From contig CAZCUX010000002.1 in assembly GCA_964502005.1 (NCBI GenBank), forward strand, positions 124,001 through 188,000: a DNA stretch of 64,000 bases, written 5' to 3'. A model generated the notes under the pieces. The model saw only the letters and a program-made list of their open reading frames with translations. It made no database searches and was not told the DNA's origin. Positions 9,657 through 17,812 of this stretch are shown here, in pieces. The stretch's first letter is position 1. The number at the start of each line of letters is the position of its first letter. Both the position numbers and the translations under genes were made by a program. The stretch comes from CAJWOS01 sp964502005 (GTDB lineage: Bacteria > Myxococcota_A > UBA796 > UBA2385).

Positions 9657-11075
9657 ATGCAACGCTGGCACCTCACCCTTGGTCTTTCTGTCGCCGCTAT
9701 CGGGGCTGCGGTTGTTGTCCCCGATGCGCAGTTTTCCGCCCAACCCCAGCCGCCTTCTCTCGCAAGGCCCCCCGCGCCGCCCCCCGTCGACACAACGCAC
9801 CCGACGCCCGCTGGATTGCAAGAAGGGCGCGTTCATGTGCGCGCGGCGCTCGACCAAGGCACCTTGTTAGCCCAACACGCCCAAGAGCGCTTCGTCGTCA
9901 TCGAGGTCACCGCGGATTCCGTCCAGGCCTCGACACGGCAGCCGGTCCATATGGCCGTTGTGCTCGATACGTCGGGCTCGATGGCGGGCCAAGGAAAGAT
10001 GGCCCAAGCGCGCGCTGCGGCCCAAGAGCTCGTGGGGTTGCTCGGTCCCGAAGACAGCTTCTCGCTTGTCACCTTCGACGACCAAGCACAAGTACAGATT
10101 CCGAGCCAGCCGGTTGTCGATGCAAGCAACCTTCAGCGCCGCATCGGCAATATTCGAACGGGCGGCGGAACCAACCTGCACGGCGGCCTGACAGCCGGCG
10201 TCGCAGAGGTCCTGACCGGTGCGCCCAACATGGTGCGGCGCGTCGTCGTCCTTTCCGATGGACAAGCAAACATCGGCATCACCGACCCCTTGTCCTTGCA
10301 GCGAGAGGCGGGCATGCACATTCGCGACGGCGTGACAGTGAGCGCCTTGGGACTGGGCCTCGACTACAACGAGGACCTCCTCGCCGCGATGGCGGACGCA
10401 GGAGGCGGTTCATACCGCTTTGTCGATAGTCCCGGACAACTTGCGGCGCTGTTCACCGAAGAGCTGCAGCGCGCGACCCAAGTGGTCGGGCGCCAGTCTA
10501 TCCTATCGTTGGACGTAGCCGACGGCGTCACGATTCAAGAGGTCTACGGTTACGACATCCAGCAGTCCAAAGATGGCTACAGCGTGCTTCTTGGCGACCT
10601 CTATGCAGGCGAAACCCGGAAGTTGGTCGCCCGCGTACACATTCCGGCCCGCGCGGGAACCGAGCTCGCCGTCGCCAATATTCGCGTCGACCACCTCGAC
10701 GCCGACGCCGGAACCCCAAAGCGCGCCACCCACAGCCTCGTGGCCACGCTCACCGAGCAAGTCGTCGTCGCCGAGCGCTCGCGCAACAAAGATGCCACAA
10801 AGCAGGCTACGCGTGCCCAAGTCGGACACATGGTCGACGAGGCCGCCCGTGCATTTGCGCGCGGAGATGTCACCGCCAACCAAGCAGCCTACGACAAAGC
10901 GCTGGGCCTCGTCGAAACGTTCAACGCCGACTTTGAAGATGCCGATATGCTGGGCAGCTTGGGCTACTTGCAGCAAGAGCAAAAGGCGTACAGCGCGTCG
11001 TCGCCCGAAAGCGCCAGCGGCCGCGCGCAGGTCAAAAAAGCCAAGGAGGACGCCCGTGACTGGACCCGCCGCTGA
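9657..11075 (+). CDS. Exported von Willebrand factor A (vWA) domain protein
   Basis: The 472-residue protein has an N-terminal signal or anchor helix, a Pro-rich linker, and a vWA domain with a complete MIDAS motif (DTSGSM at 104-109, GTNLHGGL, LSDGQANIG). A beta-rich segment follows (GYDIQQSKDGYSVLLGDLYAGE), then a charged helical tail. This layout is that of secreted inter-alpha-trypsin/YfbK-like vWA proteins that bind partners through a metal ion. The ATG at 9657 follows GGAGG by six bases. The 3' end overlaps the next gene by 20 bp, so the two products are probably made together. The partner ligand is unknown. Confidence 0.8.
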   Translation: MQRWHLTLGLSVAAIGAAVVVPDAQFSAQPQPPSLARPPAPPPVDTTHPTPAGLQEGRVHVRAALDQGTLLAQHAQERFVVIEVTADSVQASTRQPVHMAVVLDTSGSMAGQGKMAQARAAAQELVGLLGPEDSFSLVTFDDQAQVQIPSQPVVDASNLQRRIGNIRTGGGTNLHGGLTAGVAEVLTGAPNMVRRVVVLSDGQANIGITDPLSLQREAGMHIRDGVTVSALGLGLDYNEDLLAAMADAGGGSYRFVDSPGQLAALFTEELQRATQVVGRQSILSLDVADGVTIQEVYGYDIQQSKDGYSVLLGDLYAGETRKLVARVHIPARAGTELAVANIRVDHLDADAGTPKRATHSLVATLTEQVVVAERSRNKDATKQATRAQVGHMVDEAARAFARGDVTANQAAYDKALGLVETFNADFEDADMLGSLGYLQQEQKAYSASSPESASGRAQVKKAKEDARDWTRR

Positions 11076-12204
11076 GCCGTTGGTTCGGCTCGTTCACCGC
11101 GTCACGCTTGCGCCCGACCACACCCAAACCTTGCCCCGTCGGCAGGCGGCATGGATGGGGACCCAGTTTGCGGCGGCGATGGTCTTGGCTGCCACGCATT
11201 GGACCAGCGCGATGCCGGAGCTTGCGGTCCTGCCGTTGGCCTTGGGAGCCGCCGCGACCCAACCCCGACGCTCCTGGACCCACGCTATCGCCCTCACGGG
11301 GGCATGGGGGGCCGCGATGCTCGCCGGGTTGGTGGTCGATGGGCCCTCGACGGCGTCCGCGTGGTTGTCCGAAGCCCCGACACACGGACCCGTGGCCCTC
11401 CACGGACTGCAACTGCTTGCGGCCGCAGCGGTTGTGGGGGCGAGCCTGCCGTCCCTCGATGGCGGCCCTACCGAGACGTGGCGCCGGGCACAAGGCGCGC
11501 TGGCGCTGGTGGCCACCTCCGGCCTCGGTTGGTTTGTCGCTGAGCGCCTCATACCCGCTGGTTGGACCTTGACGGCGCAGGTCGGGATGGGCGCCATCGT
11601 GACAAGCCTCGTGTGCGCACAAGCACTCGTCGTCTTGTCATTGCGCTGGACCACGCGCAGCCGAATTCCGCACCGCGACAAGCTCACAGAAGCCCTTCGC
11701 GCCGACCATCGGGGTCCGGCGCTCCAAGCCTGGCAACTGGACCACGACCTCGCGCAGCTCAGTCCCGACCCCGAGACCCGCGATGGCCTCGGCGAAGTTG
11801 CCGCGTGGGTCTTCCGCCTGCAATGGACGCGCCAACAGCTCATCTCGGAACGCGAACGCACCGGCTCCGAAGACTTGCACACGCGCATCGCGACCCTCAC
11901 CGAGCAAGCCGAAGCAGCCGCCGACACGTTCACGCGCGACCGCCTCCTCGCTACAGTCGACCACCTCCAGCGCCTCCGCGGACACCAAGACGCACTGGAC
12001 GCGGAGCTTTCGCGCGTGGCCGCCCTAACCGAGTACGCCATCGCATTTTTGGAAGAAGCGCGCGCGGAGCTGACCCTCGCCCGCATGACCCCCGGCGATG
12101 CGACGCCGGACCGGCTGCCCGATGTACTCGACCGTTTGCGTGCTTATAGCAACGAGCGTGCGGTCAACCGAAAGACCCAGCGAGAGGTCGCACACATTAC
12201 CTGA
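11056..12204 (+). CDS. Membrane protein with C-terminal coiled coil, coupled to the vWA gene
   Basis: The 382-residue protein starts at GTG 11056, preceded by AAGGAGG and lying inside the 3' end of the vWA gene. The first ~200 residues contain about six hydrophobic helices (for example MVLAATHW, LALGAAATQ, GLQLLAAAAVVGASL, LVCAQALVVLSL). The rest is a charged Glu/Arg-rich helical region, probably a cytoplasmic coiled coil. No enzyme motif is visible and the family was not recognised. Overlap with the vWA gene suggests a complex in which the vWA protein sits on the outer face. Confidence 0.65.
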   Translation: MTGPAAEPLVRLVHRVTLAPDHTQTLPRRQAAWMGTQFAAAMVLAATHWTSAMPELAVLPLALGAAATQPRRSWTHAIALTGAWGAAMLAGLVVDGPSTASAWLSEAPTHGPVALHGLQLLAAAAVVGASLPSLDGGPTETWRRAQGALALVATSGLGWFVAERLIPAGWTLTAQVGMGAIVTSLVCAQALVVLSLRWTTRSRIPHRDKLTEALRADHRGPALQAWQLDHDLAQLSPDPETRDGLGEVAAWVFRLQWTRQQLISERERTGSEDLHTRIATLTEQAEAAADTFTRDRLLATVDHLQRLRGHQDALDAELSRVAALTEYAIAFLEEARAELTLARMTPGDATPDRLPDVLDRLRAYSNERAVNRKTQREVAHIT

Positions 12205-12216
12205 CATCCCGTCGAC

Positions 12217-12630
12217 TTAGGCGGAATCATCGAGGAGGCGCATCAGTTCCGACTCCGTGCGCACAAACGTCGACCACACCACTTGGTCGCCGCGAAACAG
12301 CACGGTGTGCGCGCCGCGCCAACCTCCGCGCCACTCCACCCGCACAGGCTCGCTGCCACGCGCGCCGACGGCCACCACACGCGCCTTCACACCGTCGCCT
12401 TGGAGCTGCAACCCGCGTGCTTCCGCGCCGCAAATCGCGCTCGCCGCATCGGCACGCAACGAGACTTGCCAGAGCCGGTTCAACAGGTACTTGGCCCAAA
12501 GCGCCAACACCAGTATCAGCAGCCCCGCCAAAACGCTGTTGACTACGCTAAAGTCAACGTAGCTGGACGGTGCGCCTGCCACCAAACTGGACTCGCTCCA
12601 CGCGAGCTTCGACACCATCGGGAGCTTCAT
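12217..12630 (-). CDS. Single-pass membrane protein of unknown function
   Basis: A 137-residue protein with one strong membrane helix (VNSVLAGLLILVLALWAKYL) followed by a soluble beta-rich domain with WRGGWRGAHTVLF. The ATG at 12630 overlaps the stop of the upstream metallo-hydrolase gene as ATGA, and no other ribosome site is evident, so translation is probably coupled. No known domain was recognised. It converges with the membrane protein ending at 12204. Confidence 0.6.
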   Translation of the reverse strand: MKLPMVSKLAWSESSLVAGAPSSYVDFSVVNSVLAGLLILVLALWAKYLLNRLWQVSLRADAASAICGAEARGLQLQGDGVKARVVAVGARGSEPVRVEWRGGWRGAHTVLFRGDQVVWSTFVRTESELMRLLDDSA

Positions 12631-13499
12631 GGCGTGCGGGAATCCGTGGAGAGGTTGTCCACAACGCCTTCTACGGCAAGGGTGACCCGCACGGGCCCGT
12701 CGCATTCCCAGCGCTCTCGACGCGCATCGAGTTCTTCATCCGTGGCGTCGGGTGCGTGATGGAACAAGACGAGGTGCCGCGCATTCGCCGCCTGACAGAT
12801 GGACACCCCGTAGGCCGGGTATGCGTGCCCCCATGTCATCTTCTCCAGATACTCCTCCCACTCGAACATTGTGTCCATAATGACGAGGTTGGCATCCTGT
12901 ACGGCCTCCAGCAGCCGCTGCTCGGGCCGCGGAGGCTCCTGCCCACCTGCGACCCCCTCTCCCGGCGCAGCGAGGGGCGCAGTGTCGGTGATATAGGCCA
13001 CCACCTCGCCGCCATGCTCGATGCGGTAGCCCATCGAGCCGCCGGGATGATTGAGGGCCACGCCCTGCACGCGGTAAGGACCAAGCGTAAAGGGCCGCCC
13101 TGGCTTGACCGCAACAAATGACATCTGCGCCGGAAAATCACGCAAGCGAACCGGATGGTTGACGCCATTGAGGTAGCGGTTGAGCTTTTCTTGAACTTCA
13201 ACCTCGGAATACGCGGGAACGCAGACCACTACGCGACAATTGGGCGAATACAAAGGCCCAAAGAAGGGAAAGCCAAATACGTGGTCCGTGTGAAAGTGGG
13301 TCAACAGGATAAAAACCTCTGTGGCTCGCTCCATAATGAGCTGCCGACCGAGATCCCGCACCCCCGTGCCGCAGTCGAGGACCAGTGGTGGCGCACCTTC
13401 CCCCCGCACCTCGACACAGCTCGAGTTGCCGCCATACCGCTGGGTGGTAACCCCCGGTACGGGAATCGAGCCTCGAACGCCCCAATAACGGACCTTCAC
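12627..13499 (-). CDS. Metallo-beta-lactamase-fold hydrolase
   Basis: The 290-residue protein begins at GTG 13499, nine bases after GAGGGG. It shows the fold's N-terminal WGVRGSIPVPG, the metal motif THFHTDH (His68, His70, Asp72, His73), NHPGGSMGYRI, ITDT and a C-terminal LFHHAPDATD. The GVRGSIP start and HHAPD end are typical of the RNase Z/cyclic-nucleotide phosphodiesterase-like branch, widespread in deltaproteobacteria with undefined substrates. It is translationally coupled to the small membrane protein downstream. Confidence 0.8.
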   Translation of the reverse strand: MKVRYWGVRGSIPVPGVTTQRYGGNSSCVEVRGEGAPPLVLDCGTGVRDLGRQLIMERATEVFILLTHFHTDHVFGFPFFGPLYSPNCRVVVCVPAYSEVEVQEKLNRYLNGVNHPVRLRDFPAQMSFVAVKPGRPFTLGPYRVQGVALNHPGGSMGYRIEHGGEVVAYITDTAPLAAPGEGVAGGQEPPRPEQRLLEAVQDANLVIMDTMFEWEEYLEKMTWGHAYPAYGVSICQAANARHLVLFHHAPDATDEELDARRERWECDGPVRVTLAVEGVVDNLSTDSRTP

Positions 13500-13616
13500 G
13501 GCGATTTTCCCCTCGTCCAGCGAGTGTGCAGCAAGCAACCCATCGACTGTGGACTCCGCATTGGCAAAGCAATCGAGACTGCGACGCGCCGAACGATAAC
13601 CGGAAAGCGACGCCGC

Positions 13617-14123
13617 TCAGAGGTAGTACCGAACTCCAATCTGCCCGTCCACTGTCCACGTCACGTCTTGATAGAGGATGAACGTGGGCGAGGCTTCAAA
13701 AAATAGCTCTATCGGCAGGTTTTTCACCAATACAGACGCACCCGGCGTAATGCGGGGGCCGATAAAAATTCCACCTGCGTTCTCATACGAATTCGACGAC
13801 AAGGCCATACCGACACCCAGGTACAACGGCACACTATATTCATCTGTACCGGTGTCAAATGGGCGAAAATAGAACAAATAATCGCCGGTAACCGCGAGGT
13901 CCCCGAGGCGGCCGAGGTCGCCGCCCGCACCAAACTGCATCCCCATCCAGTCGCCGAGCAGCACCTTCGCCGTCACGCCTGTGGGCGCACCGATGCCCAT
14001 GCCGACACCAAACGGCCCCCCGCGCCGCTCTCGGGGAACCAAATCGCCCCAAGCCGGCCGGTCGACCGACGATTGGGCTTGCGCCACACCCAGACCGACG
14101 AGGAAAAGAGGTAGGAGCGTCAT
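13617..14123 (-). CDS. Outer-membrane beta-barrel protein
   Basis: The 168-residue precursor has a cleavable signal peptide (TLLPLFLVGLGVAQAQ) and a mature region of alternating Gly/aromatic beta strands (GVGMGIGAPTG, MQFGAGGDLG, DYLFYFRPF, LYLGVGMAL) ending in GVRYYL. An aromatic-rich C-terminal strand is the usual signal for BAM-dependent insertion. The size fits a small eight-strand barrel. The ATG at 14123 has only a weak GGTGG upstream. No specific function can be given. Confidence 0.7.
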   Translation of the reverse strand: MTLLPLFLVGLGVAQAQSSVDRPAWGDLVPRERRGGPFGVGMGIGAPTGVTAKVLLGDWMGMQFGAGGDLGRLGDLAVTGDYLFYFRPFDTGTDEYSVPLYLGVGMALSSNSYENAGGIFIGPRITPGASVLVKNLPIELFFEASPTFILYQDVTWTVDGQIGVRYYL

Positions 14124-14144
14124 GACCACCACCCGACCCTTCGC

Positions 14145-14178
14145 AAAACAAAAAAGCCGGGCCGTAAGCCGACCCGGC
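14145..14178 (-). terminator. Rho-independent terminator of the tRNA-Arg transcript
   Basis: On the minus strand GCCGGG (14178-14173) pairs with CCCGGC (14161-14156), and the stem is followed directly by TTTTTTGTTTT. It lies 47 bp after the tRNA 3' end and 22 bp before the barrel-protein start. Confidence 0.85.
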
Positions 14179-14224
14179 GATGCTTGCTCCCCAAACCGGG
14201 GAAGCGAACCCAATGGGAAAATAA

Positions 14225-14298
<74 letters not shown>

Positions 14299-14344
14299 AA
14301 AATGGAGACCGGTTGCGCAAAGCACCTATCTCCACAACGCCCGA

Positions 14345-14373
14345 CCCCTTATCGAATGTGGCCGGTTTCGTCA
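14345..14373 (-). promoter_or_regulatory. Possible sigma-70 promoter of tRNA-Arg
   Basis: On the minus strand TTGACG (14373-14368) is followed 17 bp later by TAAGGG (14350-14345), which would start transcription about 40 bp before the tRNA. The -35 is good and the -10 poor. Confidence 0.3.
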
Positions 14374-14382
14374 AGGCCTCGC

Positions 14383-14937
14383 TTACTCTTCTGCGAAACG
14401 CCGATGCTCGCGCGCGCCACCCTCGATTTCGCCTGTCGCCGCAAAATTGCGGACCGCAGGCAGGAGGACGGTGTGCCACTCCCGCGACACACGCTCGCGC
14501 GCAAACACGCGGTACAAGCCGCGAATTACGGCCCACACGTCCTCGTAGAGATACATGCGCTCGTAGAGCAGCTCGTCCTCTCCATCCGGCGCATGTTGCG
14601 GGAACTTCAGGCCGCACACATCGAGGTGCGGACCGCGCAAGGTAACGGTGTATTCCCGCTCTTCGCGCCGCAAGTGAAGCTGCAGGTCGCGAACGACCTT
14701 GCCGCTTGCAAGCGCAGCTCGCGCTTCTGCAGAAGTGCTGGTATCTTCGCCCGTAAGGACGGCGCGAGGCTTGTCTTCGTCGGGGCTGCGAAAGGACATA
14801 CGCTCGTCAATCCAGAAATCGACCACTCCGATTTCATCGCCGAGGTTGATGCTTCCGCCTTCGCGCTCCGACGCGAACCAAAGCCACACAAAGAACTCAG
14901 CGGTGAGATGCGGCATCGCCGCAGCGTTGTCGCTCAT
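14383..14937 (-). CDS. RdgC C-terminal-domain protein (split RdgC, part 2)
   Basis: The 184-residue protein corresponds to the C-terminal third of RdgC: a start resembling 'LTEW' (LTAEFFVWLWFASE), the GK-V-V-L spacing seen as ASGKVVRDLQLHLRR, and GLKFP matching the 'LKRLKF' region of the E. coli protein. RdgC is a DNA-binding ring protein that limits RecA and is found with the nucleoid. Its ATG (14937) overlaps the stop of the N-terminal-domain gene as ATGA, so the two parts are probably made in similar amounts. The assignment rests on remembered sequence pattern and should be tested by profile search. Confidence 0.65.
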   Translation of the reverse strand: MSDNAAAMPHLTAEFFVWLWFASEREGGSINLGDEIGVVDFWIDERMSFRSPDEDKPRAVLTGEDTSTSAEARAALASGKVVRDLQLHLRREEREYTVTLRGPHLDVCGLKFPQHAPDGEDELLYERMYLYEDVWAVIRGLYRVFARERVSREWHTVLLPAVRNFAATGEIEGGAREHRRFAEE

Positions 14938-15566
14938 GTCTCACCTCCGTCGGCGAGGGGGGGTCGGTAGTCGCTGATTCCCGCCAACTCCAAACCTTCC
15001 ATCAACTCTTCTTCGTCCGACACAAGGTCGAGCGGAGACATCGGCGTGAGCGCGACGCCAAATGTTGTACGGAAGAGCTTGCGGAAGTGGTCGTTGGGTC
15101 CTTCACTCGTGCTGTGAAACAAAACCCAGCCTTCCACGATGTTCCAGCAAAACTCATGCACGGCCACGCGGGGCAAGGTGCGGGCGAGCATTTCTTGTTC
15201 CAGCAGCTCTTTCTGCTCGCGCTTCACCGCGGACGGAGCCTTTTCGCGTCCGTGCTCCGCACACCACGCCGCAATGCGCTTTTCGAGGTGGGCCTTGAAA
15301 AGTTTCGAGGGCAACGCCTTTTTGTCAATGCGCAAACCCGCGGTCAGGTAGTGATTATACAACCACCGCGTAGTATCATCAAAGTTCGTGTCGAGTAGGT
15401 TGTGAATCGAGCACCAACCGACCGTTTCTTGGCCCACTTCAGGATTTCGAGGCTCCCGAAATGCGTGCTCATTCAGACTCTCGATAAACAAGGTGCGAAA
15501 GTCATCGGGGACTTCCCCCTCGGCGTGGTATCGACGGAGGGTCATGGCCCCCTTGAAAATCGCCAT
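14934..15566 (-). CDS. rdgC: RdgC N-terminal/central-domain protein (split RdgC, part 1)
   Basis: The 210-residue protein matches the first two thirds of RdgC: an opening strand (FKGAMTLRRYHAEG), EHAFRE, GWCSIHNLLD, the central LRIDKKALPSKLFKAHLEKR, the charged REQKELLEQEMLARTLPR helix and a strand with WNIVEGWVLFHS. E. coli RdgC is one chain of 303 residues; here the chain is divided between this gene and the next, which overlaps by four bases. RdgC binds DNA without sequence preference and modulates RecA-dependent recombination. It follows the Sm-like gene with a one-base TGATG overlap. Confidence 0.75.
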   Translation of the reverse strand: MAIFKGAMTLRRYHAEGEVPDDFRTLFIESLNEHAFREPRNPEVGQETVGWCSIHNLLDTNFDDTTRWLYNHYLTAGLRIDKKALPSKLFKAHLEKRIAAWCAEHGREKAPSAVKREQKELLEQEMLARTLPRVAVHEFCWNIVEGWVLFHSTSEGPNDHFRKLFRTTFGVALTPMSPLDLVSDEEELMEGLELAGISDYRPPLADGGET

Positions 15567-16336
15567 CAGGCCCTCCGCACGTCAGCGAGCGCGTGCCGGA
15601 AAATTACAACGCGTGCATTTTTCTTTTTGAGCATCATGCCGAACTCCCAGCGCCCCATCCATTCCACTTGGCCGACAAACACTTCGCCTTCCAAGAGCGT
15701 AACGGAGGTGGCCACTTGCTCGTCGAGCAGGCCAAACAAGCGCCGGTCGGAGCAGCCATAGCGGTCTTGGGGCTTCCAGACGGGCTCTGCGTCCTGGTTC
15801 CGCTCCTTGTCCCGCTTGATTTGGTTGCGCACCAGCTTGGCATCGGAATCCAAACAAGCGTATTTCACCTGGAGCTTGTGGATACGCTCTTCGACGCCAC
15901 CAACGGGAACGAGCACCACCTCGTAGCGGTCAATGGCGGTAATCGTACACTGCACCGTCTTTCGGCCATGAAGTCCCAAGTGCACGACCGTGTTCGTGCC
16001 CGCGACCTCCGCGAAAATACTGCGCGCGCGATTGTCTTCAACGTGAGAAGCAAGGCGCTTCTTTCGGAGCACCACATCCAACTCGGCTTGCCCCAAGGCG
16101 ATTTGGGTCGCCAGCGACTTCGGCAGTTCATGCTTCTTCATGAGCCCGTCGACTTTGTCGCGTGTCGCCATGCGCTCAAGAACTTCATTGAGCGACAAAT
16201 TACCCAAAGCGACCTGCTGGGCGAGGCTCTGCGGGATGCCTGTTTCCCGAACAAGCTGGAACGCACGCTCCCGGACCCCACTTTTTTGGGCGCCAGCGCG
16301 TGGTCCATTGCGACTGTTTTTGGGACCCCCAGGCAT
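15566..16336 (-). CDS. Tandem Sm/Hfq-like protein with two N-terminal helical repeats
   Basis: This 256-residue protein has four visible parts. Residues ~33-57 and ~71-95 are two copies of a helical repeat, IPQSLAQQVALGNLSLNEVL and LPKSLATQIALGQAELDVVL. Residues ~115-160 (LHGRKTVQCTITAIDRYEVVL) and ~205-250 (LLEGEVFVGQVEWMGRWEFG then VVIFRHALADV) each have the Sm1/Sm2 strand spacing of Hfq, where similar segments read as a bent beta sheet ending in K/R-H. Hfq proteins have one Sm domain; two in one chain is unusual. RNA binding is inferred. AGGAG sits five bases before the ATG. It heads an operon with the two RdgC pieces. Confidence 0.65.
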   Translation of the reverse strand: MPGGPKNSRNGPRAGAQKSGVRERAFQLVRETGIPQSLAQQVALGNLSLNEVLERMATRDKVDGLMKKHELPKSLATQIALGQAELDVVLRKKRLASHVEDNRARSIFAEVAGTNTVVHLGLHGRKTVQCTITAIDRYEVVLVPVGGVEERIHKLQVKYACLDSDAKLVRNQIKRDKERNQDAEPVWKPQDRYGCSDRRLFGLLDEQVATSVTLLEGEVFVGQVEWMGRWEFGMMLKKKNARVVIFRHALADVRRA

Positions 16337-16559
16337 GTTTACTCCTCACCAGACCGACGTGCTGCCCCTTCTTTGACCTACGAACCATCCGTAGACGAGA
16401 AGGAGTGGCGACTTTCGCGGATTTACCTAACGTTCGGAGAATGCGGACACAAAGCCATCCGCCCCGAACCGGGCCGCGACCGCACCTGCAATCGCGCGTC
16501 CAAATGGGCTAACCAAACCCGAGCAGGCGTGCAGCGTCAACGCCTCACCTGGAGAAACG

Positions 16560-17045
16560 ATGTCAGAAATGCCCGTCGCCGGTCAGCTTGCACCCGCACT
16601 GCGCGGACCTACCGATCAAGGTCCTTTTGACCTTGCACAGCATGCCGGAAAGCCAGTTGTCGTCTATTTTTACCCCAAGGACATGACCCCCGGTTGCACC
16701 ACCGAAGCGCGAGACTTTCGCGATGCGGCGGAGGCATTCGCCGCGATCGATGCAGTGGTCGTGGGCGTGAGCCGTGACAGCGTGGCACGCCACGCAAAGT
16801 TTCGCGACAAGGAGTCTTTGCCATTTTTCCTCGTCTCCGACGAAGACGGCACGGTTTGTGCGGACTGGGGCGTTTGGCAGGAGAAAAAGCTCTACGGCAA
16901 GCTGTTCATGGGAATCGTCCGCAGCACGTTCTTGATCGATCCGACCGGAAACGTGCACCGCGCATGGCCGAGCGTCCGCGTGAAAGGCCATGTGGACGAC
17001 GTTTTGGAGGCTACACGGCAGCTGGCTCGCCGTGCATCGCCATAA
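16560..17045 (+). CDS. bcp: Thioredoxin-dependent peroxiredoxin, Bcp/PrxQ family
   Basis: This 161-residue enzyme reduces hydroperoxides. The peroxidatic Cys46 lies in TPGCTTEARDFRD, with FYPKD before it and the usual VVGVSRDS and STFLIDPTG segments. The resolving Cys found five residues later in many Bcp proteins is Arg51 here; Cys100 is the only other Cys, so it may be a 1-Cys or atypical enzyme. GGAG precedes the ATG. It is divergent from the Sm-like gene across 223 bp and overlaps the convergent CPBP gene by 35 bp. Confidence 0.92.
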   Translation: MSEMPVAGQLAPALRGPTDQGPFDLAQHAGKPVVVYFYPKDMTPGCTTEARDFRDAAEAFAAIDAVVVGVSRDSVARHAKFRDKESLPFFLVSDEDGTVCADWGVWQEKKLYGKLFMGIVRSTFLIDPTGNVHRAWPSVRVKGHVDDVLEATRQLARRASP

Positions 17046-17763
17046 CCAAGGCAATGGTGTTGTTGGCGCTGTGAAGCAAGATTGCCGGCCAAAGCGACCC
17101 TGAGCGCCAGCGCAGCCAGCCGAGGCCACTGCCCAGCACGACCAGGGGCACAACCGCAAATGGGTCGGTCATGTGGACGACGCCGAACAACAGGCCACCC
17201 CACACGACCGCCTGCTGCTCTCCTGCACGTCGCGCGAGCGGCGGCAGCAAAAAGCCACGAAACAACACTTCTTCGACAATCGGTGCCATCACGGCGCCGT
17301 AGCCGAGCGCAAGACCTCGCTCCAAGGGAGACGCAGTTGCCAAAGCGAGCAATATATGCTGACTCTCAAAGCCGACGTCTAGCGCCTCAAGCGCGAGCGC
17401 CCACGCTGCGGACACCCACAAAAACAACGGGACACCCACCAATGCCGCGCCAATGCTCCACTGGGGCGGCGCAACAAAGCCGAGCGCGCGGAGGCTTGCC
17501 CGCCGACCGATGGCCGCCATTACCAACGCGCTGGCCAGAGCAGTGCCCAAGATGCCAACCACAAGGCCGTGCTCCTGCGGCATCCAGGAGCCCCACCACA
17601 AGCGCCCGACGGCACCGCCAATCAGCCCCCCCGCGCCCAAAAGGAGACCGAACACGAGGACAACGTCGGCGAGGGACCACGTCTCGCGCGGAGGCCCCCA
17701 ACGCTGCGCCAAGGCCACGCCAGCCGCGAGAGCGCCCACCAACACGAGCCACGCTAACGCCAC
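17011..17763 (-). CDS. CPBP-family intramembrane metalloprotease
   Basis: The 250-residue polytopic protein has about eight hydrophobic segments and the three CPBP motifs: EEVLFRGFL (the Glu pair and Arg), GVVHMTDP (His), and LHSANN (His/Asn). The family includes Rce1 CAAX proteases and bacterial membrane proteases active on peptides or anti-sigma factors. I use GTG 17763 as start; no strong ribosome site marks it, and a CTG at 17778 is possible. It is the last gene of a run that includes pyroglutamyl peptidase and two M14-like proteins, which suggests peptide processing, but no substrate gene is evident. Confidence 0.85.
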   Translation of the reverse strand: MALAWLVLVGALAAGVALAQRWGPPRETWSLADVVLVFGLLLGAGGLIGGAVGRLWWGSWMPQEHGLVVGILGTALASALVMAAIGRRASLRALGFVAPPQWSIGAALVGVPLFLWVSAAWALALEALDVGFESQHILLALATASPLERGLALGYGAVMAPIVEEVLFRGFLLPPLARRAGEQQAVVWGGLLFGVVHMTDPFAVVPLVVLGSGLGWLRWRSGSLWPAILLHSANNTIALVMAMHGEPAAV

Positions 17764-17812
17764 AGTCGATGCCCGCAGGACCGCTCGGAGCCGCCACGTC
17801 TCACCCGGCGCG

